64,000 nt of DNA from Asterias amurensis (taxonomy: Eukaryota > Echinodermata > Asteroidea > Forcipulatida > Asteriidae), in contig NC_092665.1 in assembly GCF_032118995.1 (NCBI RefSeq), forward strand, positions 13,884,012 to 13,948,011. Reading direction: 5' to 3'. Below the pieces are notes generated by a model that was given only the letters and a program-made list of their open reading frames with translations, ran no database searches and was not told where the DNA came from. This document shows positions 12,001 through 44,335 of this stretch, piece by piece. The number at the start of each line of letters is the position of its first letter. Within the stretch, counting starts at the first letter, position 1. The position numbers and the translations under genes are program-made.

Positions 12001-12595
12001 CTGACCGCTAAAATTACGCCCCTTCTTTCAAACATTTTTAACCCACCCCCCCCCCCTAAAAAAAAAAAATGGTTTAATTTACCCGATTGCAAACATATAC
12101 ATTAGACTAAGGCCATGTCCGAAACGGCGACTTCGGCTACAGCTACTGCTAGATCGCACGCGTCTACCTATTCTTCAACACTGGTAGACGCGCCTTAGAG
12201 CGGCAGAATTGAGACCACAACCCCACAACTTCAATTCAACACAACAAAAATAACACGTCAAAATTATAATCAAACTACTGACACTAGAGTCCTAGACTAC
12301 CTGTAGAGAGGAGCACATACTTCTTAATTAGAGCCAAGAGAAGTGTGTGTGGGTGGTACTAATTTAGAATTAGAGGTCACTCAAAATACATATATTTTTG
12401 CATAGTGTAACTGGTTAAGGGAAATTACATTCAATTAATTTGCGACAACACAACAGTGACACACACACAAATGCAGTTCAGTGAGTTACCTAATTTCCCG
12501 AGCGTTGATGACTTGTCAGTCACAAAGACTGTGTTTACAGACGTTAAGGTTATAACTCTGCAAGCGCCACTGAAAAGTTTTGAAATGAAAATCAT
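1..12595 (-). CDS. POLRMT: Mitochondrial DNA-directed RNA polymerase (POLRMT), 3'-truncated by window edge
   Basis: Single-subunit T7-like RNA polymerase that transcribes mtDNA in the matrix and makes replication primers. Coding exons read on the minus strand, in transcription order: 12490-12595, 11722-11798, 10271-11380 (or to 11391), 9401-9499, 9181-9281, 7966-8203, 7244-7381, 6908-7007, 6183-6388, 5480-5590, 4731-4772, 4383-4459, 3557-3623, 3159-3294, 2552-2685, 1878-1978, 1233-1353, 640-836, 1-113. Phases join throughout from exon 3 onward. About 1091 residues are covered. Order: possible mitochondrial presequence, about 370-residue Ser/Thr/Lys-rich exon, PPR repeats ([16 protein letters not shown]), N-terminal domain ([20 protein letters not shown]), then the start of the polymerase domain ([43 protein letters not shown]). 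The catalytic aspartates lie beyond base 1. One intron (6182 to 5591) uses a GC donor. The joining of exons 1-3 is ambiguous (see findings). Confidence 0.95.
3765..4262 (+). mobile_element. 3' end of a CR1/L2-like LINE in a POLRMT intron
   Basis: The translated segment at about 3775-4065 reads like the C-terminal tail of CR1/L2 reverse transcriptases: [20 protein letters not shown], then [20 protein letters not shown]. It is followed by a short 3'UTR with GCGCCTTGAACACCC and a run of ATT units at about 4245-4260, the usual LINE 3' tail. It is 5'-truncated and sense to the window, antisense to POLRMT. No other domain is left, so the copy is dead. Confidence 0.8.
4585..4735. repeat. Half-copy of the GCTTAGCA foldback family
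   Basis: It starts with CCCCAATTTCATTCAGCTGC and carries TGCTTAGCATGAAATTTC, matching one arm of the complete foldback at 5221-5461. Related half-copies are visible near 258-455, 880-1060, 33150-33240, 40180-40300 and 43990-44040. Confidence 0.55.
5055..5215. repeat. TTAGGA-rich foldback fragment
   Basis: Contains AATCCTATCTCGAATTAGGA and a later arm ending near AAATCGACAGGGCCC. It belongs to a repeat family built on TCGATTTCACAAAGAGTTAAGA and TCCTAACTTAGGACTAG. Other copies lie near 5632-5755, 11525-11575, 45480-45540, 47375-47735, 53940-54105, 59365-59515 and 62035-62170. Confidence 0.5.
5221..5461. repeat. Long foldback (MITE-like) element with GGGCCCAATTT ends
   Basis: The two ends are reverse complements: it begins GGGCCCAATTTTGTAGAGCT and ends AGCTCTGTGAAATTGGGCCC. 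Arms of roughly 80-90 bases contain GCTTAGCATGAAATTTCTTC and its complement. It sits in a POLRMT intron and codes for nothing. The family is non-autonomous; no transposase is seen in the window. Confidence 0.8.
5632..5755. repeat. TCGATTTCACAAA foldback element
   Basis: The left end is TCGATTTCACAAAAAGTTAA and the right end is its complement (AACTCTTTATGAAATCGA). Inner arms are made of TTAGGACTAG-type units. It is intronic in POLRMT. Confidence 0.65.
6482..6852. repeat. TTAA-bounded non-autonomous element, family C, copy 1
   Basis: Begins TTAAAGCCATTATACACTTT and ends GGGTCCAATGGCTTTAA, so AAAGCCATT and AATGGCTTT form short inverted ends inside TTAA. It is nearly identical over about 370 bases to 19148-19524, which indicates recent movement. 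The inner palindrome AATTCTCGTTAACGAGAATT lies near the middle. No ORF. Confidence 0.75.
7371..7715 (-). repeat. Three 114-115 bp tandem copies spanning a POLRMT splice acceptor
   Basis: Copies start at about 7371, 7485 and 7600, each with CTCTGTTTACCCTGCAAGAA or a near match. On the minus strand this is a pyrimidine-rich acceptor followed by GGTAAACAGAG. The first copy holds the real acceptor and first codons of the exon 7244-7381. The second copy is offset by exactly 114 bases and is open in the same frame, so use of its acceptor would add 38 residues. The third is offset by 115 bases and mismatched at the acceptor. Confidence 0.75.
8688..9031. repeat. TTAA-bounded foldback element, family A, copy 1
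   Basis: Almost the whole element is an inverted repeat: left end TTAAAGGAACAAGTTGCCTT, right end AAGGCAACGTGTTCCTTTAA, centre ACTCCCATAAATGGCCG. It lies in a POLRMT intron between exons 7966-8203 and 9181-9281. Other copies: 15501-15893, 24533-24922, 28603-28890, 30953-31256, 38970-39336. It carries no coding sequence. Confidence 0.85.
9540..10245. repeat. 15-bp minisatellite (about 45 units) in a POLRMT intron
   Basis: Unit GAACACAGGGGTGTC, with common variants in the sixth to ninth bases (GAACGCAGGGGTGTC, GAACACACGGGTGTC, GAAACACAGTGGTGTC). It fills nearly all of the intron between exons 9401-9499 and 10271-11391. Because the unit is a multiple of three and lacks stops, all three plus-strand frames stay open for 148-290 codons; these are repeat artefacts, not genes. 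Higher-order blocks of variant units recur near 9585, 9690 and 9845. Confidence 0.9.
11575..11640. repeat. Fragment of the CAGGCCTG-ended element
   Basis: Contains GGGGGCACGGGATGGAGGCA and TTGCCTTTGTTACCTCCGTG, matching one end of the longer copies at 47990-48185 and 60693-60872. Confidence 0.4.
12118..12200. repeat. GTCCGAAACGGCG foldback fragment
   Basis: GGCCATGTCCGAAACGGCGA, then GCTACAGCTACTGCTAGATC, is shared with the more complete foldback at 57535-57655. It lies just upstream (in window terms) of POLRMT exon 1, in the first intron. Confidence 0.5.
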
Positions 12596-13008
12596 AGTTT
12601 GATATGATTTCGCGACACAAGTTGCTTGCTTGCTAACTGTCTGAATGACGACGATAAAGACGTTCAGTCGTTCCCCTCCATAAACTACGCACGTGTTTTG
12701 TAATCGTATTATACAGCGCCCTCAATAGACCGATTTCTTTCTTCCCTCCCCCTTTTCCATTAATTTAGGGGTGGGAGATAGCACGTTGTGGCTTTACGTG
12801 AAACGGAACACACAACAAACAGTTTTACACAAAACAAAGCATGTTTTGTTCAAAGAGAGGTTTTTTTTAAGGATTGTTCTGATTATGAGTAGCCTAGTCC
12901 TATAGCCCGTTTTGACGTTTGTTTGTTTTGATGCACCACTCCCCCCCCAACCTTCGAGCTTTCGTTTACGCGCGCGGCTATAAAAAGACGCAGAGCGCGC
13001 CTTATGAG
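12596..13008. promoter_or_regulatory. Divergent promoter region between POLRMT and the 207-aa protein gene
   Basis: Only about 410 bases separate the POLRMT start codon (12595, minus) from the expected start of the plus-strand transcript (about 13008). A TATA box at 12979-12987 serves the plus strand. No matching TATA is evident for POLRMT, as is usual for a housekeeping gene. Whether the two genes are co-regulated cannot be read from sequence. Confidence 0.55.
12979..12987 (+). promoter_or_regulatory. TATA box (TATAAAAAG)
   Basis: A canonical TATAAAA in a CG-rich context (CGCGCGGC before, ACGCAGAGCGCGCC after). Transcription would start about 25-32 bases downstream, near 13008-13015. A donor-like GTAAGT at 13135 would end a first untranslated exon. 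Confidence 0.7.
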
Positions 13009-13009
13009 A

Positions 13010-13360
13010 CAAGCGCATTGTTAGAAGAAAACAAAGAGTCTCCACTCCAAGTTCTCCTCAGAAGTATTCCAAGGATGTTAGGAAAGTATCAGGAAAGTAT
13101 GGACCTGTCAGTTTCAGACTGAAAATCAGTAAGGGTAAGTTATAAAGTTAAAACTTAAAACTGGGAAACTTGTTGGGAAATCCGGAACGGGCTGTGGCTG
13201 TTTTCTTTAATCTAAAAGTTTCCCTTATATAAACCCAACTGTACTTTGCTGTTTAGGCATACTCCGGGAGGACTTGGTGCACCCAGGCAAGAGTCCTACC
13301 GGGTCCGCGTTGACCAGGCCCTTGCCCGGTCTGCTGCCTGCTTCTTGGGTTAGGGAAAAG
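13010..13360 (+). other. Probable untranslated 5' exons of the 207-aa protein gene
   Basis: A first exon of about 13010-13134 ends at GGTAAGT. A possible second noncoding exon is 13257-13360, with acceptor TTGCTGTTTAG before it and donor GTAATC after it. The second is less certain, since the first could splice straight to 13427. Confidence 0.4.
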
Positions 13361-13427
13361 GTAATCTGGGTTCAGATTACAATTAGCATGGATTTACTAC
13401 TAATACACTTTTGATCTCTTCTCCAGT

Positions 13428-14320
13428 ATGGTTGGCGATGCAGAACAACAACTTTATAATATCCACTGTGTGAAGGAGGACAATTTTGAAGATGCGGTTG
13501 ATTTATTGAAAGGGGGCATCAAGCGACCAAAGTGAGTTTTAGGTCTTCCAGAAAACCCTCTGTGGAAAATAAAAGTATAGAACTTGGAAGTTTCAGCAGT
13601 GCACAATGTTCTTACCATTATTAGAAGTCGAGTGAAGTCGGAAACCCTTTTTTTCCCGCCCTCTTTTTCAAAATACGCAAACTGTACGATTGCCTCTAGA
13701 ACTGTAGAAGCAAAATCGCATTCTTAATGTTCACCGAATTAATTGCAGTTGTGCTGGTAAACAACAGAATAATAAATGTATATCCACATCCCTAAAACAG
13801 TTCGACGGAAGACAAAATTCTCCTGCAAATACCACCCTACTCTGACGAGTATTACGATTTGGAATTCGGAGAAGACGCCTGGCACGACGAAAGGAGTACC
13901 ATCACCACCGGACCTTGTGGTGCCGTGAAACAACCCGACGACACGGCGTACATGTCGCTCCGCTCACCCGCTGCCGATGACGACTTACCATACTCGATTT
14001 CCGAGGATTGCAACGAGGAAAGTTCTGATAGCGATACACCAACAAAATTTGAAGACACCGCCAATCATCACCGATATTCGAATAACTCAACAAGCGGGAA
14101 AATCAGCGCACCCTTCGAGGAAATCTTTCGTATTTACGGGCTGAATTTTTGGGAGGAATTCGGTCGGCCTTTTTCTTCAAGTGCCTCGGCGAGACTTGCG
14201 TCCTCACCCTCCTCTTGTGACGACACGGTGGGCGGACACAATCAGGCAGTAGACATTAAGGACAACGAGGCGGTCGACCAATGCCTCCTGACTAAATCGT
14301 TTTTAAATGCAATTTCTTGA
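13428..14320 (+). CDS. Uncharacterised acidic, Ser-rich protein (207 aa)
   Basis: Two coding exons, 13428-13531 and 13801-14320, joined by a GTGAGT...ACAG intron in phase 2. The start ATG lies one base after acceptor CTCCAG at 13426. I do not recognise the family. Visible parts: an N-terminal stretch MVGDAEQQLYNIHCVKEDNF that could form a helix, a Tyr-rich acidic patch (PPYSDEYYDLEFGEDAW), a long acidic low-complexity middle (ISEDCNEESSDSDTP), and a compact hydrophobic motif FEEIFRIYGLNFWEEFG near residue 150, a candidate interaction motif. No signal peptide or membrane segment. The TATA promoter, small size and compact structure would suit an inducible gene, but that is inference. Confidence 0.75.
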
Positions 14321-14328
14321 AAATAATT

Positions 14329-14400
14329 TATTAAATTAATTGACTTGCACCACTGACGTTAACTTAGTTTTATTGCATTATCAGTGTGATGTATTAAATA
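14329..14400 (+). terminator. Possible 3'UTR and poly(A) signals of the 207-aa protein gene
   Basis: ATTAAA occurs at about 14330 and again near 14393. No canonical AATAAA is close to the stop; the first clear ones lie around 15009 and 15203. The 3'UTR end is therefore uncertain. Confidence 0.3.
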
Positions 14401-14497
14401 AGGAATTTAATGTAGTTAAGGTTATATTGATAATATTTAGTGTTTTGTTCAATAAGAAATTTCTTTAGGAGTGTGACAGAAGATTATGTCCCCTATT

Positions 14498-14640
14498 AGA
14501 CCTTATCGCAAATACTCGGTACGCGCACAATAGACGTGGAATGAGATGCATGCTGGTCTAGCTATAGCTTTCAAATTTGGGTACTAGCTAGACCAGCATG
14601 CTCCTCATTCGACAGTATTTGCGAAAAGGTCTATGGTGAA
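14498..14640. repeat. Imperfect foldback element (TAGACC ends)
   Basis: The left arm has TAGACCTTATCGCAAATACT and ATGCATGCTGGTCTAGCTA. The right arm has TAGCTAGACCAGCATGCTCC and AGTATTTGCGAAAAGGTCTA. A relative is at 50222-50320. It lies in the spacer after the 207-aa protein gene. Confidence 0.7.
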
Positions 14641-15500
14641 CTGTGTACAAACTTCTGATTTTGAATCCTCCTTCTCCATCCCATTCTATTTCACATTTTG
14701 GCTTTGTGGGGCATAGAATCTCAGGGGGGGGGGGGGTGGATTGATTCAAGTTCACTAGGACATCGAAAACCCTTGTTAGCCAAACTTGATTAAAACGATT
14801 TTTATTTAAACTAGTGAGAGTCAGTGGAATCCACCCAATAATGTTTTTTTTTAACATGATGTTTCTCGTAAGATTTTTATTGTATTCTTATTAAAAAAAA
14901 TTTTTAATTAGATGCACATTGTATTGATATCAAACAGTTTGCTGTGTTTAACTGATGTAAACTGAACCTTTAAAAAAAAATGTGTATAATTATTAATTCA
15001 TATTAATAATAATAATAAAAAAATACGAATAACTATAATAAATTGTGTCTGTGATGAGCAATATTAATGATGTGAAAAACGTTGGGGAAAATAATGGACG
15101 ATCGGGATGGCTTGTTATTGGGAACAATAGGTTTAAGTAGGGGTCCAAGACGAGTTCAAGGATGTGTAATTTATATAAGTTGACGACTAAACTACGATCA
15201 GTTTAATAAAAAGTGATAGTGAACTATTTATGTAGTGAAAAGAAAATTGTTTTTATTGTTTTAAAGCGCCTCCAAATTAAAAGTTTCATCCCAGTGTTTG
15301 TAAAAAATAAATTGATTCGTTAATGCGACTGTTTTTCAGAAAGTAGTGATGAGTTGATTTGTGAACCAGTCTCAATCTGCAGTAAGGTAACTTTTCTGCT
15401 AAGCACACAAATTAAACAGGAATGTGGAATGTTTTGGGGGGATCATCATATTGGTAAGCACATGGTAAGCATAATAATGCATAGAGGGCCCAGGAAAAAT

Positions 15501-15893
15501 TTAAAGGAACACGTTGCCTTGGATCGGTCGAGTTGGTCTTTGAAAAGCGTTTGTAACCGTTTTTTATAAAATGCATATGGGTAGAAAGATGTTGTAAAAG
15601 TAGAATACAATGATCCACACAAACATGCCTCGAAATTGCGTGGTTTTCCTTTTACCTCGTCGACTAACACGTCGACCATTTATGGGGGTCAAAATTTTGA
15701 CTCCCATAAATGGCCGACCGTGTTAGTTCTCACAGTAGAAGGAAAACCACGCAATTTCGAGGCAAACTTGTGTGGATCATTGTACTCTACTTTTAAAACA
15801 TCTTTCCAACCATAATATGCATTATATACAAAACGGTTACAAACGCTTTTGTTTTGACCAACTCGTCCGATCCAAGGCAACGTGTTCCTTTAA
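15501..15893. repeat. TTAA-bounded foldback element, family A, copy 2 (full length)
   Basis: Left TTAAAGGAACACGTTGCCTT, right AAGGCAACGTGTTCCTTTAA, centre GTCAAAATTTTGACTCCCAT. Arms of about 180 bases pair nearly throughout. It is one of the least decayed copies. Confidence 0.9.
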
Positions 15894-16006
15894 GGTTCAC
15901 GCACAGCTTATCTGAAAACAGACAGCAAAAACCAAAAATATCATTTCTTGACAAAATTAATGAAAAAGCCATTCCCTTGAATCGGCACTTTGTCTTTTTT
16001 TAAATC

Positions 16007-16208
16007 ACTGAATAGACTTGTGGACAAGTCGTTAATGGTCTGCCGCGGTGAGATAGTCGAGTTGTGACAGTGCTCTCACGCGAAAACTGCTGGTTGCCGG
16101 CTTCTACTCCCCCAACAGTCTCGCGAGAATACCGCGGGAATCGCGGGGAGACTTGGAACGCTATCACCGCAACAGACATTTAACGACTTGTTCACAAGTC
16201 TAATCACT
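16007..16208. repeat. Terminal-inverted-repeat element upstream of SHP2
   Basis: Left TIR AATAGACTTGTGGACAAGTC and right TIR GACTTGTTCACAAGTCTAAT flank about 150 bases of GC-rich sequence with several CG-rich palindromes. It lies 300-500 bases before the SHP2 start codon. It contains the promoter-type palindrome listed at 16119-16128. Confidence 0.65.
16119..16128. promoter_or_regulatory. TCTCGCGAGA palindrome
   Basis: An exact TCTCGCGAGA, a motif known from promoters of many animal housekeeping genes. It lies about 385 bases upstream of the SHP2 ATG, inside the TIR element. Function here is inferred only from the motif and position. Confidence 0.45.
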
Positions 16209-16512
16209 GAACAAAACCTACGAACTTTTCTAAACTGGTTCCAAACCCAAAACTGTATTTTCATAGGTAAGATAGTCGGGTACCAGTGTAATTGCAGAAA
16301 GTATCCGACGACTGATTTAACTTCCTGGTTGATCGAGATTAGTTCGGAGCTAGTAAAAGGAGGGTGGACAAATCATGGTTGAGAAGTGTTGTTAAAGTTT
16401 GCCAGTTCAGGTAAATCTTACACCATTTCCTTTCGCATTGAGTTCTTCGATCGTTGGACAGGAATACCGGTTTTGGATTGGGTTCTGACGGGAGAATTTA
16501 ACACCAAGCAAG

Positions 16513-39503
<22,991 letters not shown>

Positions 39504-40716
39504 TTGTATAGCAGTGTCGCCCCCTTCGAACCAACCCACCAGCCGGGTGTGTTAAATAGCTACATCACCCAAGATTTTTTTTAGAGTGCGGCCAGATTTA
39601 CTTCCCGAGTTGTCGCAGAGGAGTTTGAAAGTGTCGTCGTCAGCAGTTGTAATACATAGGCAGAATGGTTTACTTTAGTCGTTATTTTTTTACGATATTA
39701 TATGCAGTTGACTTCCCCTCTATTTACGTCAGAGTTCAAACTCAAATCTCACTTATTAAGAAAAATTTCTGTTCCTTTACATGTATGTAACATCCATGAA
39801 CATTGGTTAAGATGGCTTGCTTATTTCTATAAACTCTTTCAACCAATTAGACTAATCAATGCTCAATTTCTTTCCCCCCCCAAAAAAAAAAAAAAAAATT
39901 GGATGCTAGAAGCCAAAACAAGCCATTGAAAACGCCTGAGGTGGAATAGTATTGATTTAAAATGATCTGCTTTCATATTGTGCGGGTATAATGCACACCC
40001 GCGAAGTTAAGTGTAAATTTAGAATTTATTTTTTTGAAATGATTTTTCTTTCATTTATAACTACGTGTAAAATGTTTTTGTTGGAATACAATACTATTAA
40101 GGTGTATAGCACATATTTTTGTTGTCTTGAAAATCATAAGACACAATTTCTCTGATCTGGGTCTCATTTTTGTTTAGGGCTGTGTAAAGTGGAAGAAGAA
40201 TGCTAATTAGGAATGACTAATCTGCTTAGCAGGAAACCAGTCAAATGTACATCACAAAGCTGACTGGTATTCTGTTTATCCCCTGCTGTGGAAAGCCTGT
40301 AAGCAAACGCTTTAATGCTTACCGAGCGGCCCTTAGCAGTTTCCATTTCATAAACACAGCTTACCGTCTGTTTGTTATTATTCAGATCAGATTCTGGATT
40401 ATTATGACAGAAATTTGTACACTGGGGGAAAATAAAAGTTGAAAAGAGAGAGAAAAAAAAACCGTTAAACTCTTAAAATATGCAGCGCTATTTTCTTTTC
40501 GGTCTGTTTTGTTATTTGTCAAGAATATATATTTCTCAAAATTTATAACCAGCATATTTAAGCAAAATCATGCTTGGCTTGACAAAAATTAATTTAATGA
40601 AATTATGTTTATTGTATATTTGTTTTTTTTAAATATATATATTCAGGTCTGACGCTTTGAATGAAGGATAATCTGTATAGTATGTGTGTCAGATGCCATC
40701 CCCCCCCCCAAATAAA
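39504..40716 (+). other. SHP2 3'UTR with candidate poly(A) signals
   Basis: AATAAA occurs at 40431-40436 and 40711-40716, the latter just after a C tract. Between stop and signals the sequence is AT-rich and noncoding, with poly-A and poly-C runs at about 39874-39898. The exact end is not determinable by eye. Confidence 0.45.
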
Positions 40717-40894
40717 CAGTATTTTTTGTAGTAAAGTTTATTTTTAATTACATTTTGTAAAAAAGATAACTATTGCAGACTTATAAGAAGAATTCAACTG
40801 TTTGTGGATGTATGTATTGTATTAAAAAATTGTAGTTTATCACGTGATGAAGATATGTACAGCATCACTCTTGTGTACAAAACTTCAAACAAGC

Positions 40895-41285
40895 TTAAAG
40901 ACACTGGACACTTTTGGTAATTGTCAAAGACCAGTCTTCTCACTTGGTGTATCTCAACATATGCACAAAATAACAAACCTGTGAAAATTTGAACTCAATT
41001 GGTCATCAAAGTTGCGAGATAATAATGGAAGAAAAAATGCCCTTGTCACACGGAGTTGTGTGCTTTCAGATGCGTGATTTCCGGGACCTCGATCTAATTC
41101 TGAGGTCTCAAAATCAAATTCGTTGAAATTACTTCTTTCTTGAAAACTACGTTACTTCAGAGGGAGTTGTTTTCTCACAATGTTATATACTATCAACAGC
41201 TCTTCATTGCTTGTTACCAAGTAAATTTTTATGCTAAAAATTATTTTAAGTACATGTAATTACCAATAGTGTCCAGTGCCTTCAA
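40895..41285. repeat. TTAA-bounded element, family B
   Basis: Left TTAAAGACACTGGACACTTT. The right end CAATAGTGTCCAGTGCCTTCAA is decayed (TTCAA for TTTAA). Centre GACCTCGATCTAATTCTGAGGTC. Confidence 0.8.
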
Positions 41286-42070
41286 TACAGGATGTAAAAG
41301 CAAGAATGTTCTGTTTTGTATACACAAAAATTCATAACATGTGTTTTGTTGATCGAACTGGATTGGTAATTCAGTCTCCTATTGAGGTTTGGGTGTTGAT
41401 CTTTTTATTATTGTTTGTTTTTCTTTGCAGTGTAAGATTCTGGTTTGTCGAAAAGTTTTTTTCTTCCTCATTTTTTTGGGGGGTCAAGTTGTTTGAAGAA
41501 GTGTCTCTCCTCAGAATTAACATTTTTAGCCAAACGTGTCAAAAGGAGAACATTTTCAAATTTCTTGCAAAGCAAAACACAAATAGTAGGAAAGTTATTT
41601 AATATATCTACATATCTGAACTGGTAACCTTTTACTGCTGTATTGATTGTATTGAAATGGTTTATTTAAAAACAGCTTAAAGGCTGATAAAATCATGAAT
41701 GAACATACGATACCAATTATAAAAAAAGTACTTAGTACACTGCTCGGTGAGCTGTTCATGCTAAGCAATTTCCGAGCTAATGGGAACTACAGCTCTTGTC
41801 ATTATATATTGTCAAATATGTACATCAATGAGTCAAAAATGCTTGTGTGAAGAGAAAAAATGCATGGGAGAGAGAAGAATGGCTAAAATATTTGTACATG
41901 TATGTCTCTTCCCATATGAAGAGAATTAGCTGAATTATTATTTTAAAATATTAATATATTATATATGACAGTATGTTAGCAGTTTTTTTTTTCTTCTGAA
42001 ATAGCAGTTTTGTGTTTATTTTGTTTGTCTTAGTTTGGTTCTTTTTCTTTGTATATCTTCTTAAATTCAC
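41286..42070. other. Spacer with nothing recognisable
   Basis: AT-rich sequence with homopolymer runs. A 108-codon plus-strand ORF at 41276-41602 has no recognisable domain, begins inside the end of a family-B repeat and is judged spurious. I see no gene here. Confidence 0.6.
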
Positions 42071-42074
42071 AGTT

Positions 42075-42430
42075 TAAGGAACATTCAGAATTGTTTTTTT
42101 GCTAACAAAACAGTTGCTGGCAGTGTAAGCACTTTATGTAATCCACCATATAGATAAACTGACAAACCTGTACAAGTTTGGGATCGATCGGCCATCTGGG
42201 TCACGAGAGACTGACAGTGAAAAACCGATTACCAATTTTGCATTGCATCTACATGTATGCCAAAATAGAAATGAATAAAATGCTCACTGAGCGATAAACG
42301 GGAAGTTAGACATTTCAGACAGAAATATTTCAAGGGATGTTTTCAACTATCATCATCATTAGACCGTGTAAGTTTTATGTAAATCTGTGATTTTGACAAT
42401 TTTCTTACCAGTTCTGTAACGTTCCTTTAA
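42075..42430. repeat. Family D element, fuller copy
   Basis: Left TTTAAGGAACATTCAGAATTG, right CAGTTCTGTAACGTTCCTTTAA, so the ends are inverted and TTAA-bounded. It abuts the next family-B element, sharing the TTAA at 42427-42430. Confidence 0.7.
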
Positions 42431-42822
42431 AGGCAGTGGACACTATTGGTAATTGTCAACGACTAGCCTTCAAAGTTGGTGTATCTCAAAATATACATAT
42501 CTGTATAAAATAACAAACCTGTGAAAGTTTGAGCTCAATTGGTCATCGAACTTGCGAGATAATAATGAAAGGAAAAAACACCCTTGTCACACGAAGTTGT
42601 GTGCGTTTAGATGGTTGATTTTAAGACCTCAAGTTCTAAATCCGAGGTCTTAAAAATCAAATTCGTGGAAAATTACTTCTTTCTCGAAAACTATGGCACT
42701 TCAGAGGGAGCCGTTTCTCACAATGTTTTATACTATCACCCTCTCCCCGTTACTCGTTACCAAGTAAGGTTTTATGATAATAACTATTTTGAGTAATTAC
42801 CAATAGTGTCCACTGCCTTTAA
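42427..42822. repeat. TTAA-bounded element, family B
   Basis: Left TTAAAGGCAGTGGACACTAT, right ATAGTGTCCACTGCCTTTAA, exact inverses. Inner palindrome GACCTCAAGTTC/GAGGTC. It directly follows a family D element. Confidence 0.88.
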
Positions 42823-43371
42823 TAACATAGCACTCCCCTCCATCAATGCAAAGCATACTCCTTCATAAGACTGCAGTGACAAAACTTTATCTTTAGCAAC
42901 ATTTTTTTAGAGTAAATACCTTCTAAAAATGAAAGGCAGTTTAATTGTTTTTTTTTTATGAGAATAGATTTTGGTTTGATTTCCTTGATTGCTAAACTTC
43001 TCACCTACATTGACCAAATCCCTACACTAATTGAGCTTGCTTGTTTTGCGTGTGTTGAGCGTATGGAAATGTTAAAGGGCGGGCACTTTTTCGGCTTCCT
43101 TCATGTGCTACAAAAGTTATTTACCGGTACAAGGAAATCTGATTCGTTTTTTTGTATGCGGGCAAGACATGAACAGTCTTAGAAAGGAAAATGAATTCTC
43201 ACAAACATAAACTTCACTCTTTCAAACTCGGGGTGTAACTCTATTTTCTTTGAAAACTTCTGCATCGGAAGGTTTTGTATTGGCTGATAAAAAAAAAAGT
43301 AAACCAAATCATTCAGAGAATTTGTTGTCTTCTATTGTGGCCAATGGCCAATGAGCTAAGCAATGCTTTTT

Positions 43372-43757
43372 TTAAAGACACTGGACACTATTGGTAATTT
43401 TCAAAGACCAGTCTTCTCACTTGATGTATCTCAACATATGCATAAAATAACAAACCTATGAAAATTTGAGCCCAATTGGTCGACGAAGTTACGAGATAAT
43501 AATGAAAGAAAAAAAAACCTGTCACACGAAGTTGTGTGCTTTCCGCTGCTTGATTTCGAGACCTCAAATTCTAAATCTAAAGGTCTCAAAATCAAATTCG
43601 TGGAAAATTACTTCTTTCTCGAAAACTAATTTACTTCAGAGGGAGCCGTTTCTCACAATGTTTTATACTATCAACAGCTCCCCATTACTCGTTACCAAGC
43701 AAGGTTTTATGCTAATAATTGTTTTGAGTAATTACCAATAGTGTCCACTGCCTTTAA
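43372..43757. repeat. TTAA-bounded element, family B
   Basis: Left TTAAAGACACTGGACACTAT, right ATAGTGTCCACTGCCTTTAA; centre GAGACCTCAAATTC. Confidence 0.85.
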
Positions 43758-44335
43758 GTAGGCCTACACCTTCTGAAAATTGTATGTGTAAACATCATGT
43801 TGTATATTGTAGTATTTTTCAAGCTTGTATCTACATGAAGAATACATTTCAGGATTTAGCATGATCATATTTTCTGTAACTAATTTCAAATTTGTCATTT
43901 ATTTTAAAAGGAAGATTGTTGTTTATAAACTGAAAGAGTTTTGAGGTTTAAAGACATGGCTTATGGCTCGTAAACATGTCTGCTTATTTTTTGAGGGCTA
44001 AGCAAAGTTGTGTGCTTACAGGCTTTATGAAAAATGGGCACATGTCCTACAGGACAATTTTTTTCAGGCAATTTGGAGGAAACCAACTAAACTGCATGCA
44101 AAAGGAACATGTCTAGAGGAAACATTCTTCCAGCTGTATCCTCATTAAAATAATGAGTAAACTGAAATGTGAATAAATACCTTTACAGAGCTTACTATCC
44201 CAATTATGATCCTCTTCCCCCAATTAAGGCATACTATCCCAATTAGGATTCACTACCCCAATAGAAATCCTCTTCTCCAAATTAAGGTATCAAAGGTCCC
44301 TAATCTTGGAACTGTAGTGTAACCTACAGAGATTT

